Made by a program: the position numbers and the translations under genes
Shown: positions 16,552 through 24,988 of the stretch, piece by piece
How positions within the stretch are numbered: position 1 is the first letter of the stretch
Layout: each line of letters opens with the position of its first letter
The notes under the pieces: generated by a model
Told to the model about the DNA's origin: nothing
Seen by the model: only the letters and a program-made list of their open reading frames with translations
The model's database searches: none
From: Floricoccus tropicus
GTDB lineage: Bacteria; Bacillota; Bacilli; Lactobacillales; Streptococcaceae
DNA: 64,000 bases
Direction of reading: 5' to 3'
Assembly: GCF_001832905.1 (NCBI RefSeq)
Contig: NZ_MKIR01000001.1
Coordinates: 62,001 to 126,000 of the forward strand

Positions 16552-17025
16552 CTAGTTGATGCGTTTAGACATTTTGATAAATGGATAAACACCACCATTT
16601 GTAGCTTGATTGTATAATTCTATATCCTTAAAACCATGATTCAAATACAATTTGTGGGCTCTCTTATTGAATTCAGCTACTGCCAGGTTAATTTGCTTAA
16701 TTTTGAAGTTTTGATTAATATAATCAAGAATTATTTGGAAAAATTGATCTCCAATCCCCTTTCCTGTTAAATTAGGTTTTAATCCAAGACCAATTTCTAA
16801 TTCATCGCCACTTTCAAAAAGGCAAAAATATCCAATCAATTCATTATCTGAAAGAATTTGATAGTAATTTTGTCCACGACCTTCCGAACTTATCAGTTGC
16901 TCATAATCTTCTGGATCCTCCGTCATATTATAAAATGAATAGGGTTCTTCATACTTCCAAGTATCAGCTATCACTTCTGCATTCTTTTGTGATAACTGAT
17001 TTATTTCAACATTTGTTAATTTCAT
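16552..17025 (-). CDS. GNAT family N-acetyltransferase
   Basis: The 157-residue protein is a typical single-domain GNAT. The acetyl-CoA pyrophosphate loop is seen as LKPNLTGKGIGDQFF (about 82-96), followed by the N-H-G segment FNKRAHKLYLNHGF that marks strand 5 and helix 4. The ATG follows the preceding peptidase gene by 27 bases, so it is probably the last gene of the ytrA-ABC-peptidase operon, though the acceptor is unknown and it may be a passenger. Confidence 0.9.
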   Translation of the reverse strand: MKLTNVEINQLSQKNAEVIADTWKYEEPYSFYNMTEDPEDYEQLISSEGRGQNYYQILSDNELIGYFCLFESGDELEIGLGLKPNLTGKGIGDQFFQIILDYINQNFKIKQINLAVAEFNKRAHKLYLNHGFKDIELYNQATNGGVYPFIKMSKRIN

Positions 17026-17052
17026 TTTTATTCCTCATTAGTGACAACAAAT

Positions 17053-18009
17053 TTACCAAGCATAATTAGGTTCCATACAAGGTATCATTGCTTCAAGCAA
17101 TTCTTTGGGAGTCACTTTCTTTAGACCTCCATATTTAGCATCTTGCATATATGGAGAAGGGTCAATGTAATATATATATTCAATATCTGTTCCATCTGAA
17201 TTTGTTAAATATCCATTACCAATAAGATTATGTTCTCCCGTCCTATTATCATACATACGTGAATTGTCGATAGTGTAATATAATGGATAACCATTATCAA
17301 TATTTTCTTTTACTCTTTCTTTAAATAATTTCAAGTCTTCTGAGTTTTGATCTGCACATTTAACTGTAGCAATTCTATAACCATCCTGATTATTAGCAGG
17401 TATTTCATATCCAAATAAGTGTTTATTCAAAACTCTAATTGCATCTTTATTGTGAGTACCAAAATCATCCGTTGTTCCCATTTCCAAAGCCAGTTGATCT
17501 TGCGATATATTTTTTCCTCTAGTTGAAAGAATCATACTCACAGCTGTTGGTGCACAAGTTGTTGCTTTTTGCTGAATTTGCTGATTAACATTGATATATT
17601 TTCTCGTCGCTTTTTTTGAATCATTTGTATTACTTTCGTTTGCATTATTTTCTTCTGTAGAACCACTTAAAAACTTATCTGCTATCTCATCTGAAATTGG
17701 TGGGTTTTCTTTTACATAATTATCAGGATATGAGCCACCATTTTTTTCAAGTTCTTCCTTTTGCTTGACTTTTTCATCCCAAGTATCCCCACTTCCAGTA
17801 GAATCAGTTGCCTCAATTTTATCAATTCCATTCTCACTATTATTAGAGGAACTCGAGACACTTGATACACTTGATACACTTGATTGAAGTATCTCAATTT
17901 TTTGATTTTTATCTTTTTCGTTAGAAAAGTCTTTGCCAATTAAAGCATATGTGACCCCAGATAGAACAGTAAAACAGACAGTGATTAAAATAATTTCTCT
18001 TTTTTTCAT
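17053..18009 (-). CDS. Secreted C39-like cysteine peptidase
   Basis: The 318-residue protein has an N-terminal signal or anchor (about 5-24), a low-complexity serine/valine linker (residues 46-58), and a C39-like papain-fold domain (about 140-318). The expected residues are visible: Gln in QQIQQKATTCAPTAVSM as oxyanion residue with Cys at the centre, His in GEHNLIGNGY, and Asp in YYIDPSPY. It acts outside the membrane. Unlike bacteriocin exporters, where C39 is fused to the transporter, it is a separate secreted enzyme encoded 36 bases after an ABC permease gene. Its substrate may be a surface or exported peptide. A 9-bp tandem repeat in the linker keeps the frame. Confidence 0.88.
   Translation of the reverse strand: MKKREIILITVCFTVLSGVTYALIGKDFSNEKDKNQKIEILQSSVSSVSSVSSSSNNSENGIDKIEATDSTGSGDTWDEKVKQKEELEKNGGSYPDNYVKENPPISDEIADKFLSGSTEENNANESNTNDSKKATRKYINVNQQIQQKATTCAPTAVSMILSTRGKNISQDQLALEMGTTDDFGTHNKDAIRVLNKHLFGYEIPANNQDGYRIATVKCADQNSEDLKLFKERVKENIDNGYPLYYTIDNSRMYDNRTGEHNLIGNGYLTNSDGTDIEYIYYIDPSPYMQDAKYGGLKKVTPKELLEAMIPCMEPNYAW
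17857..17884 (-). repeat. 9-bp tandem repeat in the peptidase linker
   Basis: Three copies of a 9-bp unit (TTGATACAC on the + strand) encode Ser-Val-Ser style repeats in the linker of the C39-like peptidase. Changes in copy number would keep the frame and vary linker length. Confidence 0.8.
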
Positions 18010-18045
18010 TTTTTCCCTCCGTTTATATATTGTTTATATAAAAAT

Positions 18046-19326
18046 CTATTTATTTTTTCTTTTAAAGATTAAATAAGAATCAAAATTTAATATTAACTTT
18101 CCAAATAGAACAATAACAAATATCCCAATAATTATATATATTAAATTATTTGTACTAAATGATGAGCTAGTAACACTTGGCATAAACAAATCAAAAGTTG
18201 TTAAGAAAACGATAAATAAGTAAAACGGAATGCTTAATTTCTTTAATCTGATGAACCTCTCATCCTGTTCCGATGAATATTTCAGGTTCATAAAATATAT
18301 AATTGGAATAATTATTACTGATAAAATTATTAAAGTAATTATAAATTTAAAATTACTAAGATATTTATCTAAATCACCTCTATATTTTGATGAGAGATTA
18401 TTAACAAAAAGTATTATTGCAGGGATACTAAATACTGTAGTTAAAATCTTATAAATTGATTTTCCAATTAATGCATCAATAAACATTATGAATATGGTTA
18501 AAATTAAAGCTAAAGCTACTATCTGTTTTCCATTTTCAATTAAACCTCTTACGGGTATATTTACATATTTATTTGGAATAAATAATCCTCGAGTCATGTG
18601 TGTAATAATAGACATTAAAGTTATCATTAAAATAGAACCTAAGGCAAAATAAATAAATTGCGAAAAAAGTAGTTTATTCCGGTTTCTACCTCTTTGAACA
18701 TAAAAAAGTGAAAATTTACGTCCCTGATCTAAGCACATAATTAGTAATAAGAGTGGTGCAATAATTAACACAAAGCTCATAATAGCGGAGTTGTTGATAC
18801 TTACAAAAAAATATGTTGAATTTTCAGGCCCAAAAATAAAGCCATTGTTATATTCTGGAGTTGGATTATAGAAATTAAGCAATTTATTCCTATACTCCTC
18901 AAATGAATTTGGTAAGTATTGCAATACATTCTTAGCGCTCAATCTATTTTTTAATTCACTAGTATTAAGGTTATGTTCGTTCACATATGAAGACTTTCCA
19001 AATGTTGAAGCAGCAACATAATCATATGACCAGACTTTATCTGAATTAACTTCTTTTGGACTACCAGTTTCTGAAAACTGTGAACTAAAAAAATCTATAC
19101 TGTGGTAATCATCTTTCCCATGACCATTTTTTACAAGTTCTTCAACCTGACTTTTAAAAGTATGATAATCTTTTTCATTTGTATAATTATAAACATTTTC
19201 TCTATAAGAATTCCAATTAGATTGGTCAGTGATCATACCAATTACCCCAACCAATATAATACAAATATAAACTCCTAATATGTAAAACTTTCTTAAATTC
19301 CAATATGCTTTTAATGACTTGATCAT
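18046..19326 (-). CDS. ABC transporter permease
   Basis: The 426-residue protein has a first membrane segment at about 15-35, an extracytoplasmic domain at about 37-180, then around six segments (about 182-415). This is the plan of ABC-2-type permeases with a large first outer loop. The ATPase gene ends 11 bases upstream and the peptidase follows. In the B. subtilis ytr type of operon such permeases respond to cell-wall antibiotics, which is known for that family; the same role here is inference. GGGGAGGG precedes the ATG. It could not be assigned to a named protein. Confidence 0.85.
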   Translation of the reverse strand: MIKSLKAYWNLRKFYILGVYICIILVGVIGMITDQSNWNSYRENVYNYTNEKDYHTFKSQVEELVKNGHGKDDYHSIDFFSSQFSETGSPKEVNSDKVWSYDYVAASTFGKSSYVNEHNLNTSELKNRLSAKNVLQYLPNSFEEYRNKLLNFYNPTPEYNNGFIFGPENSTYFFVSINNSAIMSFVLIIAPLLLLIMCLDQGRKFSLFYVQRGRNRNKLLFSQFIYFALGSILMITLMSIITHMTRGLFIPNKYVNIPVRGLIENGKQIVALALILTIFIMFIDALIGKSIYKILTTVFSIPAIILFVNNLSSKYRGDLDKYLSNFKFIITLIILSVIIIPIIYFMNLKYSSEQDERFIRLKKLSIPFYLFIVFLTTFDLFMPSVTSSSFSTNNLIYIIIGIFVIVLFGKLILNFDSYLIFKRKNK

Positions 19327-19337
19327 AGTCCCTCCCC

Positions 19338-20162
19338 TTAACTAAATTCTATACGGAAAACATCTTCTGTTGTCACTTGCAAAACCTCTACAAATTGATA
19401 TGTAGAAGTATCTGAGAAGATTTTTTCTATTTCATCTTCGGGCATTATAACAAGCCAAACTCTTCCCCTTTTTTCAATAACTTTAGCGACATCGGTAAGA
19501 TTAGAGGGAAGTATATCTTCATCGTAAACAAATTGAACTTTTACCTGTTCTTCCTCCACTGGATCATAAATCTTAATTTTATTATCCTTTATAAATAAGA
19601 TGCTATCAGCTAAACTATCTAACTCAGCTAAATTATGAGTGGCTATCAAAACAGTTGATTCTGTACGTCCAACATTTTCAATAAGTAAACTCTTAACTTT
19701 ATCTTTAATAAAAACATCAAGTCCATCTAACGGCTCGTCTAGTAGTATATACTTTGCCCCTGATGCAATACCACAAGCAATATATAGCAGCGCTTGCTGT
19801 CCCTTTGAAAATGAAGAAATCATTTTGTCTACAGGCAGGTCTGCATCTCTTAAAATATTATAAAATTCATCTCTTTTAAATTTTGGCAAATATGCTGAGA
19901 TTATATCAGCAATAACCTTTGGAGAATAATTAGTCATAAAGTTTGATAGTGGGTCAACATAAAATACATCATCAACAGGGACAATAATTTCTCCTGTTGT
20001 GGGTAGCATTTCACTTGAAATAATCTTCAGTAAGGTCGTTTTCCCAGATCCATTTTTCCCAACAACACCTATTATTTTTGAGTCAGGAATCTCAAAACTA
20101 ACATCATCTAAAATTAATTTCCCACTTATCTCTTTTGATACATTTCTTAATTTAAGCATCAT
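19338..20162 (-). CDS. ABC transporter ATP-binding protein (YtrB-like)
   Basis: The 274-residue protein has Walker A GKNGSGKTT, the signature region SSFSKGQQALLYIACGIA (SKGQQ in place of SGGQ), Walker B YILLDEPLDGLD, and the H-loop in IATHNLAEL. The SxGxx signature variant and the C-terminal extension of about 70 residues are typical of the ATPases paired with YtrA-type GntR repressors. Its start overlaps the end of the regulator gene by 11 bases. Confidence 0.94.
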   Translation of the reverse strand: MMLKLRNVSKEISGKLILDDVSFEIPDSKIIGVVGKNGSGKTTLLKIISSEMLPTTGEIIVPVDDVFYVDPLSNFMTNYSPKVIADIISAYLPKFKRDEFYNILRDADLPVDKMISSFSKGQQALLYIACGIASGAKYILLDEPLDGLDVFIKDKVKSLLIENVGRTESTVLIATHNLAELDSLADSILFIKDNKIKIYDPVEEEQVKVQFVYDEDILPSNLTDVAKVIEKRGRVWLVIMPEDEIEKIFSDTSTYQFVEVLQVTTEDVFRIEFS

Positions 20163-20502
20163 TTACAACTCCTCTTATAACTTCCACTAATTCATCTTTA
20201 CTAACACCTAGTTTCATTATATCTTTAACCATTTTAGTTAGTTCATCAAGCATATCCTGTTTTTGTACTTGATTTAACTTATTGACATCCTCACTAACGA
20301 AATTCCCCTTGTTGGGCATTGCTACAATAACTCCCTCTCTTTCAAGAAGTTGATAGCTTTTAGCAATCGTATTAGGATTAACACCCTCTTCTACAGCCAT
20401 AGCTCGAACAGATAAGAGTTGATCCCCTGGATTCAACTTTCCTTTAACAATATCAAGTTTTATTTTTTCAGCAACTTGCTCATAAATAGGTAATTTACTC
20501 AT
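20152..20502 (-). CDS. GntR family regulator, YtrA subfamily
   Basis: The 116-residue protein has an N-terminal winged helix: LPIYEQVAEKIKLDIVKG, then PNTIAKSYQLLEREGVI. It has only a short helical tail, the YtrA subfamily, whose genes head ABC transporter operons. It is predicted to repress its own operon through the palindrome at 20524-20542. The second of two adjacent ATGs (20502) is preferred because AGGAGG is too close to the first. Confidence 0.94.
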   Translation of the reverse strand: MSKLPIYEQVAEKIKLDIVKGKLNPGDQLLSVRAMAVEEGVNPNTIAKSYQLLEREGVIVAMPNKGNFVSEDVNKLNQVQKQDMLDELTKMVKDIMKLGVSKDELVEVIRGVVNDA

Positions 20503-20523
20503 CATACCTCCTATATATTATAT

Positions 20524-20589
20524 GTACTATTTCATATAGTACGGTACCCCTATGTGTATTATTATAAATGGTACGGATTAAAAAGTCAA
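20524..20589 (-). promoter_or_regulatory. ytrA operon promoter and operator
   Basis: On the minus strand TTGACT (20584-20589) and TATAAT (20561-20566) are 17 bp apart. Just downstream is a perfect palindrome, GTACTAT-TTCAT-ATAGTAC (20524-20542), and a further GGTACC-rich half site (20543-20550). A repressor bound here would stop the polymerase near +15 to +35. Binding by the GntR protein is inferred from position. Confidence 0.82.
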
Positions 20590-20641
20590 CTAAAAATATA
20601 ATTTTTTATTAACTCTTCATAATTCATAAAAAGAGCATAAA

Positions 20642-20669
20642 AAAAGTTATCGAAAATTCGATAACTTTT
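20642..20669 (-). terminator. Terminator of the amino-acid permease gene
   Basis: Stem AAAGTTATCGAA/TTCGATAACTTT, followed on the minus strand by a run of seven T's, about 10 bases after the permease stop codon. Confidence 0.85.
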
Positions 20670-20677
20670 AGAAATAT

Positions 20678-22051
20678 CTATTTAATTTGCTTTTTTCTAT
20701 TTGTATTCCTACTTAATACATAAAGTGAAGCATACCAGACAATTGCAAGAACTGCTGCAAATTGTGTTTCTTTTGTAGTTAGTAAGATAATAAATATGAA
20801 AGCTAAGAATGCTAGTGTTAAATAATCAGTTAATGGCGCACCTGGCATCTTGAATTTTTGAGGTCCATTTTTAAAATCATCAGATTGACGATATTTAAGA
20901 TGGGCATAAACAAGTGTCATGTAAATTCCAATAAAGGCTGCAGATGCAATTGATGTGATTATTTCAAATGCTCCTTCCGGTAAAAGAATACTTACAATTA
21001 CAGCAATACCAATTAGAACTGTAGAGCAGATAATAGCATTCAAAGGAAGTTTATTTCTACTAAGTTTTGAGAATGGACTCTTTGGATTTTCATGAGTTAG
21101 AGAGTACAACATTCGTCCAGTTGCAAATATTCCACTGTTTAATGAAGATGCTGCTGCAGTTAATACAACGAAATTAATAATTCCAGCTGCTGCCGTAACC
21201 CCAATTCCTGCAAATACTTGTACAAATGGTGATTCATCAGCATTATAATTAGTCCAAGGTTGAATACACATAATAGCTAGCAATGCTCCAACATAAAAAA
21301 TTAATATACGCATGATGATTGAATTAATTGCTTTAGGGATTACTTTATCAGGATCTTTAGCTTCTGCCGCTGTAGTACCAACAAACTCAATACCTAGGAA
21401 AGCAAAGAATACCATCTTGAAGGCAGGTAATAAATGTTTCCCATGGTCAGCAACAAAACCATATTTCCATAAATTTGATAGGCTTGCGACACCGGCTGAT
21501 GTTCTTGTATGGGTTACAACCATAAATATACCAGTAGCAATCATGGCTAAAATCGCAATAATTTTAATCATGGCAAACCAAAATTCTGTTTCTCCAAATG
21601 CTCCTACTGCAATGATATTAATACCAAATAAGACTATTAAGAAAATTACCTCCCATATCCAAACAGGAATCGTTGGAAACCAATATTTCATGTAGATACC
21701 TATGGCCGTAAGCTCGGCCATGGCTATTACAATCCAGCCAATCCAGTATGTCCAACCGATTACTAACTGTGCTCGTTTTCCAAGATATTTTTCAATAAAA
21801 GCGATAAAAGTGGGCTGATTAGTATCAGTCAACATTAACTCACCCAGTGCTCGCATCATCCAGAACATAAATATCCCAGTAATGATATAAATTAATACTA
21901 TCGATGGTCCTGCTGCTTGTATTGATCTTCCAGCTCCCAGAAACAGACCTGTACCAATTGTTCCCCCAAGAGCAATCATCTCAACGTGACGACCACTGAG
22001 TCCTCGTTCTAAGGCTGCTTTATCATCCTTATTTACTTGTTTTTCACCCAT
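20678..22051 (-). CDS. Amino-acid permease, AAT family
   Basis: The 457-residue protein has 12 predicted membrane segments and the AAT-family opening LSGRHVEMIALGGTIGTGLFLGAG. It is a proton-coupled amino-acid importer of the APC superfamily. The resemblance to CycA-type D-alanine/D-serine/glycine carriers (MRALGELM, GWTYWIGWIV) is moderate, so the substrate is uncertain. The frame is open to a TTG at 22099, but that is right at the predicted transcript start; the ATG at 22051, behind GTGAGG, is preferred. It is monocistronic. Confidence 0.93.
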   Translation of the reverse strand: MGEKQVNKDDKAALERGLSGRHVEMIALGGTIGTGLFLGAGRSIQAAGPSIVLIYIITGIFMFWMMRALGELMLTDTNQPTFIAFIEKYLGKRAQLVIGWTYWIGWIVIAMAELTAIGIYMKYWFPTIPVWIWEVIFLIVLFGINIIAVGAFGETEFWFAMIKIIAILAMIATGIFMVVTHTRTSAGVASLSNLWKYGFVADHGKHLLPAFKMVFFAFLGIEFVGTTAAEAKDPDKVIPKAINSIIMRILIFYVGALLAIMCIQPWTNYNADESPFVQVFAGIGVTAAAGIINFVVLTAAASSLNSGIFATGRMLYSLTHENPKSPFSKLSRNKLPLNAIICSTVLIGIAVIVSILLPEGAFEIITSIASAAFIGIYMTLVYAHLKYRQSDDFKNGPQKFKMPGAPLTDYLTLAFLAFIFIILLTTKETQFAAVLAIVWYASLYVLSRNTNRKKQIK

Positions 22052-22111
22052 CTTTTTCCTCACTTCTTTTTTAAAATGTGATTTCTTTGTATATTTCAAA
22101 TATATTACAGT

Positions 22112-22140
22112 ATTATAGACTAAGATTTACCAAATTTCAA
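22112..22140 (-). promoter_or_regulatory. Promoter of the amino-acid permease gene
   Basis: On the minus strand TTGAAA (22135-22140) and TATAAT (22112-22117) are separated by 17 bp, close to consensus. Confidence 0.85.
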
Positions 22141-22175
22141 TTATTTTCATAATATTTAAACTTCTACTTTATTTA

Positions 22176-22190
22176 TTGAAAGCGTACACT
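22176..22190. promoter_or_regulatory. cre-like CcpA site upstream of the permease promoter
   Basis: TTGAAAGCGTACACT fits the CcpA consensus WTGNAANCGNWNNCW at every fixed position. It lies about 36 bp upstream of the -35 box, a position more often linked to CcpA activation than repression. Function is inferred. Confidence 0.6.
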
Positions 22191-22252
22191 TCCCTTTAAA
22201 TCAAAGCTTTATGGACCTTAAAAAAATTATTTTTATTAATTAATTTTGTACA

Positions 22253-22283
22253 AAAAATCGGTATATTTGTATATACCAATTTT
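22253..22283 (-). terminator. Terminator of the merR gene
   Basis: AAAATTGGTATA and TATACCGATTTT form a stem on the minus strand, followed by T's, directly after the merR stop. Confidence 0.8.
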
Positions 22284-22288
22284 CATTA

Positions 22289-23023
22289 TTATGCATATTT
22301 TCTGATCGTATCAACCATGTATTTCATTCCACCATTAATTACATCATCATAGTATTTTGCAAATCTTTCGTCGCATTCATACATATCAGCAAGTCCTAAA
22401 TGATATTCTTTTGAATAATTAGGATAATATATTTCTAACCATTCTTTATGTAGAGCAAAAAGTTTTTTGGCTTTTTCATCTTCAATACTCACTTCTTCTG
22501 CTACAAGTTGAGTCAACAGTTCATTAATTTGAAGACGTAATTCTTCCGCACTATCAAATATTTTATCGCCTGAGGCACGTAGATAATCATTTGCTTGATT
22601 AATTACTTGATCACCATACTTTTCTCGAATTTCTTGTCCATATTTTGCTTCATTATCTGCAATAACTGCATTAACATTTTTAAAATCTTTTTCCATGATT
22701 TTCTCACCTTCTATTTTTCTTTGTAAATCATCAAGAATTTTATTTAGGTCGTCTCTTTTTTTCTTTAACCTATCAATTTGCTCCATATAAATTTGATATT
22801 CTGATGTATTTTCATTAAAAAATATTTCTGATATCTTCTTCAAAGGAATATCTAGGCTGCGATATAGTTGAATTTGATATAGTTTTTCGACGTCAGAATC
22901 ACTATATTGACGATAATCATTTATTTCGTTTCTAGACGGATTAATTAAATCTAATTCTTCATAGTATCTTAGACTTCTTTCCGTTAATCCAGTAAGTTTT
23001 GATACTTCCTTAATATTTTTCAC
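22289..23023 (-). CDS. MerR family regulator with TipAS ligand domain
   Basis: The 244-residue protein has a MerR winged helix at residues 1-70 (IKEVSKLTGLTERSLRYYEELDLI), a long coiled-coil dimer helix (about 75-110) and a C-terminal TipAS domain (about 115-244) with the HKEWLEIYYPNYSKEYHLGLADMY-type core. TipAS domains bind antibiotics or other ligands in the group studied in TipAL and Mta; the ligand here is unknown. The start is GTG behind AAGGAGG. The 19-bp-spaced promoter upstream is the kind that MerR proteins activate, so it most likely controls itself. Confidence 0.94.
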   Translation of the reverse strand: MKNIKEVSKLTGLTERSLRYYEELDLINPSRNEINDYRQYSDSDVEKLYQIQLYRSLDIPLKKISEIFFNENTSEYQIYMEQIDRLKKKRDDLNKILDDLQRKIEGEKIMEKDFKNVNAVIADNEAKYGQEIREKYGDQVINQANDYLRASGDKIFDSAEELRLQINELLTQLVAEEVSIEDEKAKKLFALHKEWLEIYYPNYSKEYHLGLADMYECDERFAKYYDDVINGGMKYMVDTIRKYA

Positions 23024-23054
23024 CCAAAGTGCCTCCTTGTTCTTTACAAATATC

Positions 23055-23085
23055 AGTATATTCCTTTACGTAAGGTGAAGGTCAA
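23055..23085 (-). promoter_or_regulatory. MerR-type 19-bp-spaced promoter with dyad
   Basis: On the minus strand TTGACC (23080-23085) and TATACT (23055-23060) are separated by 19 bp instead of 17. The spacer holds CCTTACGTAAAGG, a palindrome around ACGT with one extra base. This is the classical form of a promoter underwound and activated by a MerR protein. Confidence 0.88.
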
Positions 23086-23152
23086 GTCTTTTATTAAATA
23101 ATATCATAAATATTTTCTTTAATCTGTCATATACACTTCTCTAGTTATAATC

Positions 23153-23175
23153 AAAAAAGACATCCGAAGATGTCT
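23153..23175 (-). terminator. Terminator of alsS
   Basis: AGACATC-TTCG-GATGTCT on the minus strand with a TTCG tetraloop, followed by TTTTTT. Confidence 0.88.
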
Positions 23176-23186
23176 AAATCATATTT

Positions 23187-24845
23187 TTAATAAAACTCGT
23201 CTGGTAAGATTGTTTCTCCAAGTTTAATATTATCTGAGTAATCAACTGGAATATCAATGATTACTGGACCAGTAGAATCATCAATGTTTGCCAATACTTG
23301 GTCTAGTTCGTCTTTTGAGTGAACTCTAATTCCTTTTGCTCCAAATGCTTCTGCATATTTAACAAAATCAACAGGTCCTAAATCAACACCACTTGAACGA
23401 CCATACTTCATTACCTCTTGGAACTCTACCATGTTGTAATGACCATCATTCCAGATTAAATGAACGATTGGTAAATTCATACGAACAGCTGTTTCGAGTT
23501 CTTGTGCTGAGAACAAGAATCCTCCATCACCAGATACTGAATAAACTTTTTTCCCTGGGCGAACAAGGGCTGCAGAAATTGCCCAAGGAAGTGCAACACC
23601 AAGTGTTTGCATACCATTTGAGAATAACAAATGACGTGGGCTATATGAACGGAATTTACGCGCCATCCAGATATAATGACTACCAATATCAACAGTAACT
23701 GTTTGATCGTCTTTAACATGTTTTTGAAGAGTTGAAACTACATCAACTGGATGAAGAACACCTTCTTTTTCAACAATACTCATATCAGGGAAATTTAGAA
23801 TTTCGCGTAAATCAATCAAATAATCAATTGAAGCCTTAGGAAGTTTATAACCTCTGATGGCAGGCAAAAGACTCTTTAATGTTTCAGAGATGTCACCAAT
23901 TAATTCACGTTCTGGTTGGAAATATGTATCAATTTCAGCCATAGCTTCATCAATTACGATAATTCTGCTATCAATTTCAGCATTCCAGTTACGTGCTTCG
24001 TATTCAATTGGATCATAACCGATCGCAATTACAAGGTCTGATCTCTTAAGAAGCATATCACCTGGTTGATTGCGGAATAATCCAACACGACCGAAGAAAT
24101 TCTTTTCTAAATCTCTTGAAATAATACCTGCTCCTTGGAATGTTTCAACTACAGGGAGAGGAACATGTTTAATTAAGTTACGAACTGCAGCAGTTACTTC
24201 TTCACTTGATGCTCCACTACCTAGTAAAAGTACAGGTAGTTCAGCGTTTCTAATAGCTTGAGCTAGATAGTTAATATCTTCAATAGAAGCTGTTCCAAGA
24301 CGTGGTTCACTTAATGGCGAAATTGCCTTAACAGAAACCTTTGAATCTACAACGTCTTGTGGAATTGAAATGAAGCTTGCACCTGGTTTACCAGATTTAG
24401 CCATTCTATAGGCATTGGCAATTGCTTCAGAAAGTGTGTTTGGATCTTCAACTTCAGCTGAATATTTAGTAATTGGTTCGAAAAGGGCAGCATTGTCCAT
24501 ACTTTGGTGAGTACGTTTTAATAAGTCTGCTCGTTTTACTTGACCACCAATTGCAAGAACTGGGTCACCTTCTGCTGTTGCAGTAACCAAACCTGTTGCT
24601 AAATTACTTGCTCCGGGACCACTTGTAGCAATAACAACACCAGGATCACCAGTAATACGACCAACACCTTGAGCCATAAAGGCTGCATTTTGTTCGTGGC
24701 GAGCGATAATTAACTCAGGACCTTTATCTTCCAAAGTATCAAATACTTTGTCAATTTTTGCTCCTGGAATTCCAAAAATATACTTCACATCATGATTAAT
24801 CAGACTATCAACAACTAGGTCTGCACCAAATTTATCTTTTGACAT
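23187..24845 (-). CDS. alsS: Acetolactate synthase, catabolic
   Basis: The 552-residue ThDP enzyme joins two pyruvates into acetolactate and CO2, the first step towards acetoin, diacetyl and 2,3-butanediol. The N-terminal pyrimidine-binding domain has [12 protein letters not shown] and the catalytic Glu in [11 protein letters not shown]. The ThDP-diphosphate motif is [29 protein letters not shown] (starts GDGG, ends in ND). The sequence matches the FAD-independent AlsS type more than anabolic IlvB. The ATG at 24845 is preferred to the one at 24851, which abuts the AAAGGAG. No acetolactate decarboxylase gene lies beside it. Confidence 0.96.
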   Translation of the reverse strand: MSKDKFGADLVVDSLINHDVKYIFGIPGAKIDKVFDTLEDKGPELIIARHEQNAAFMAQGVGRITGDPGVVIATSGPGASNLATGLVTATAEGDPVLAIGGQVKRADLLKRTHQSMDNAALFEPITKYSAEVEDPNTLSEAIANAYRMAKSGKPGASFISIPQDVVDSKVSVKAISPLSEPRLGTASIEDINYLAQAIRNAELPVLLLGSGASSEEVTAAVRNLIKHVPLPVVETFQGAGIISRDLEKNFFGRVGLFRNQPGDMLLKRSDLVIAIGYDPIEYEARNWNAEIDSRIIVIDEAMAEIDTYFQPERELIGDISETLKSLLPAIRGYKLPKASIDYLIDLREILNFPDMSIVEKEGVLHPVDVVSTLQKHVKDDQTVTVDIGSHYIWMARKFRSYSPRHLLFSNGMQTLGVALPWAISAALVRPGKKVYSVSGDGGFLFSAQELETAVRMNLPIVHLIWNDGHYNMVEFQEVMKYGRSSGVDLGPVDFVKYAEAFGAKGIRVHSKDELDQVLANIDDSTGPVIIDIPVDYSDNIKLGETILPDEFY

Positions 24846-24853
24846 TTGCATCT

Positions 24854-24950
24854 CCTTTTTCTTATTTCGTGAATTAGTATATCATGAAAAAAAGAAGAAA
24901 ACTATTAAAGAAGACTAGGAAACCGTTATCATAAGAAAAAAATATTTTGT
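24854..24950 (-). promoter_or_regulatory. alsS promoter region
   Basis: An extended -10, TGA then TATACT, lies on the minus strand about 30 bases upstream of the RBS (around 24878-24886); no good -35 is seen. Further up, ATGATAACGGTTTCC is partly cre-like with two mismatches to the consensus, too weak to assert. Confidence 0.5.
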
Positions 24951-24952
24951 AT

Positions 24953-24978
24953 AAAAAAATCTCGCCCGAAAGCGAGAA
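24953..24978 (-). terminator. Terminator of the AI-2E/TPR operon
   Basis: TTCTCGC-TTTCGG-GCGAGA with a following run of T's on the minus strand, 11 bases after the TPR gene stop. Confidence 0.88.
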
Positions 24979-24988
24979 TAATTTTAGT

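Noticed and set aside
21312-21695. Open frame of 127 codons antisense to the amino-acid permease
   Set aside because: Shadow frame with no start signals; the permease reading is secure.
22100-22288. Riboswitch or T-box before the amino-acid permease
   Set aside because: The predicted 5' leader is only about 50 nt and shows no T-box or lysine-riboswitch elements.
24895-24945. cre site before alsS
   Set aside because: ATGATAACGGTTTCC misses two fixed positions of the CcpA consensus, so it is mentioned only in passing.
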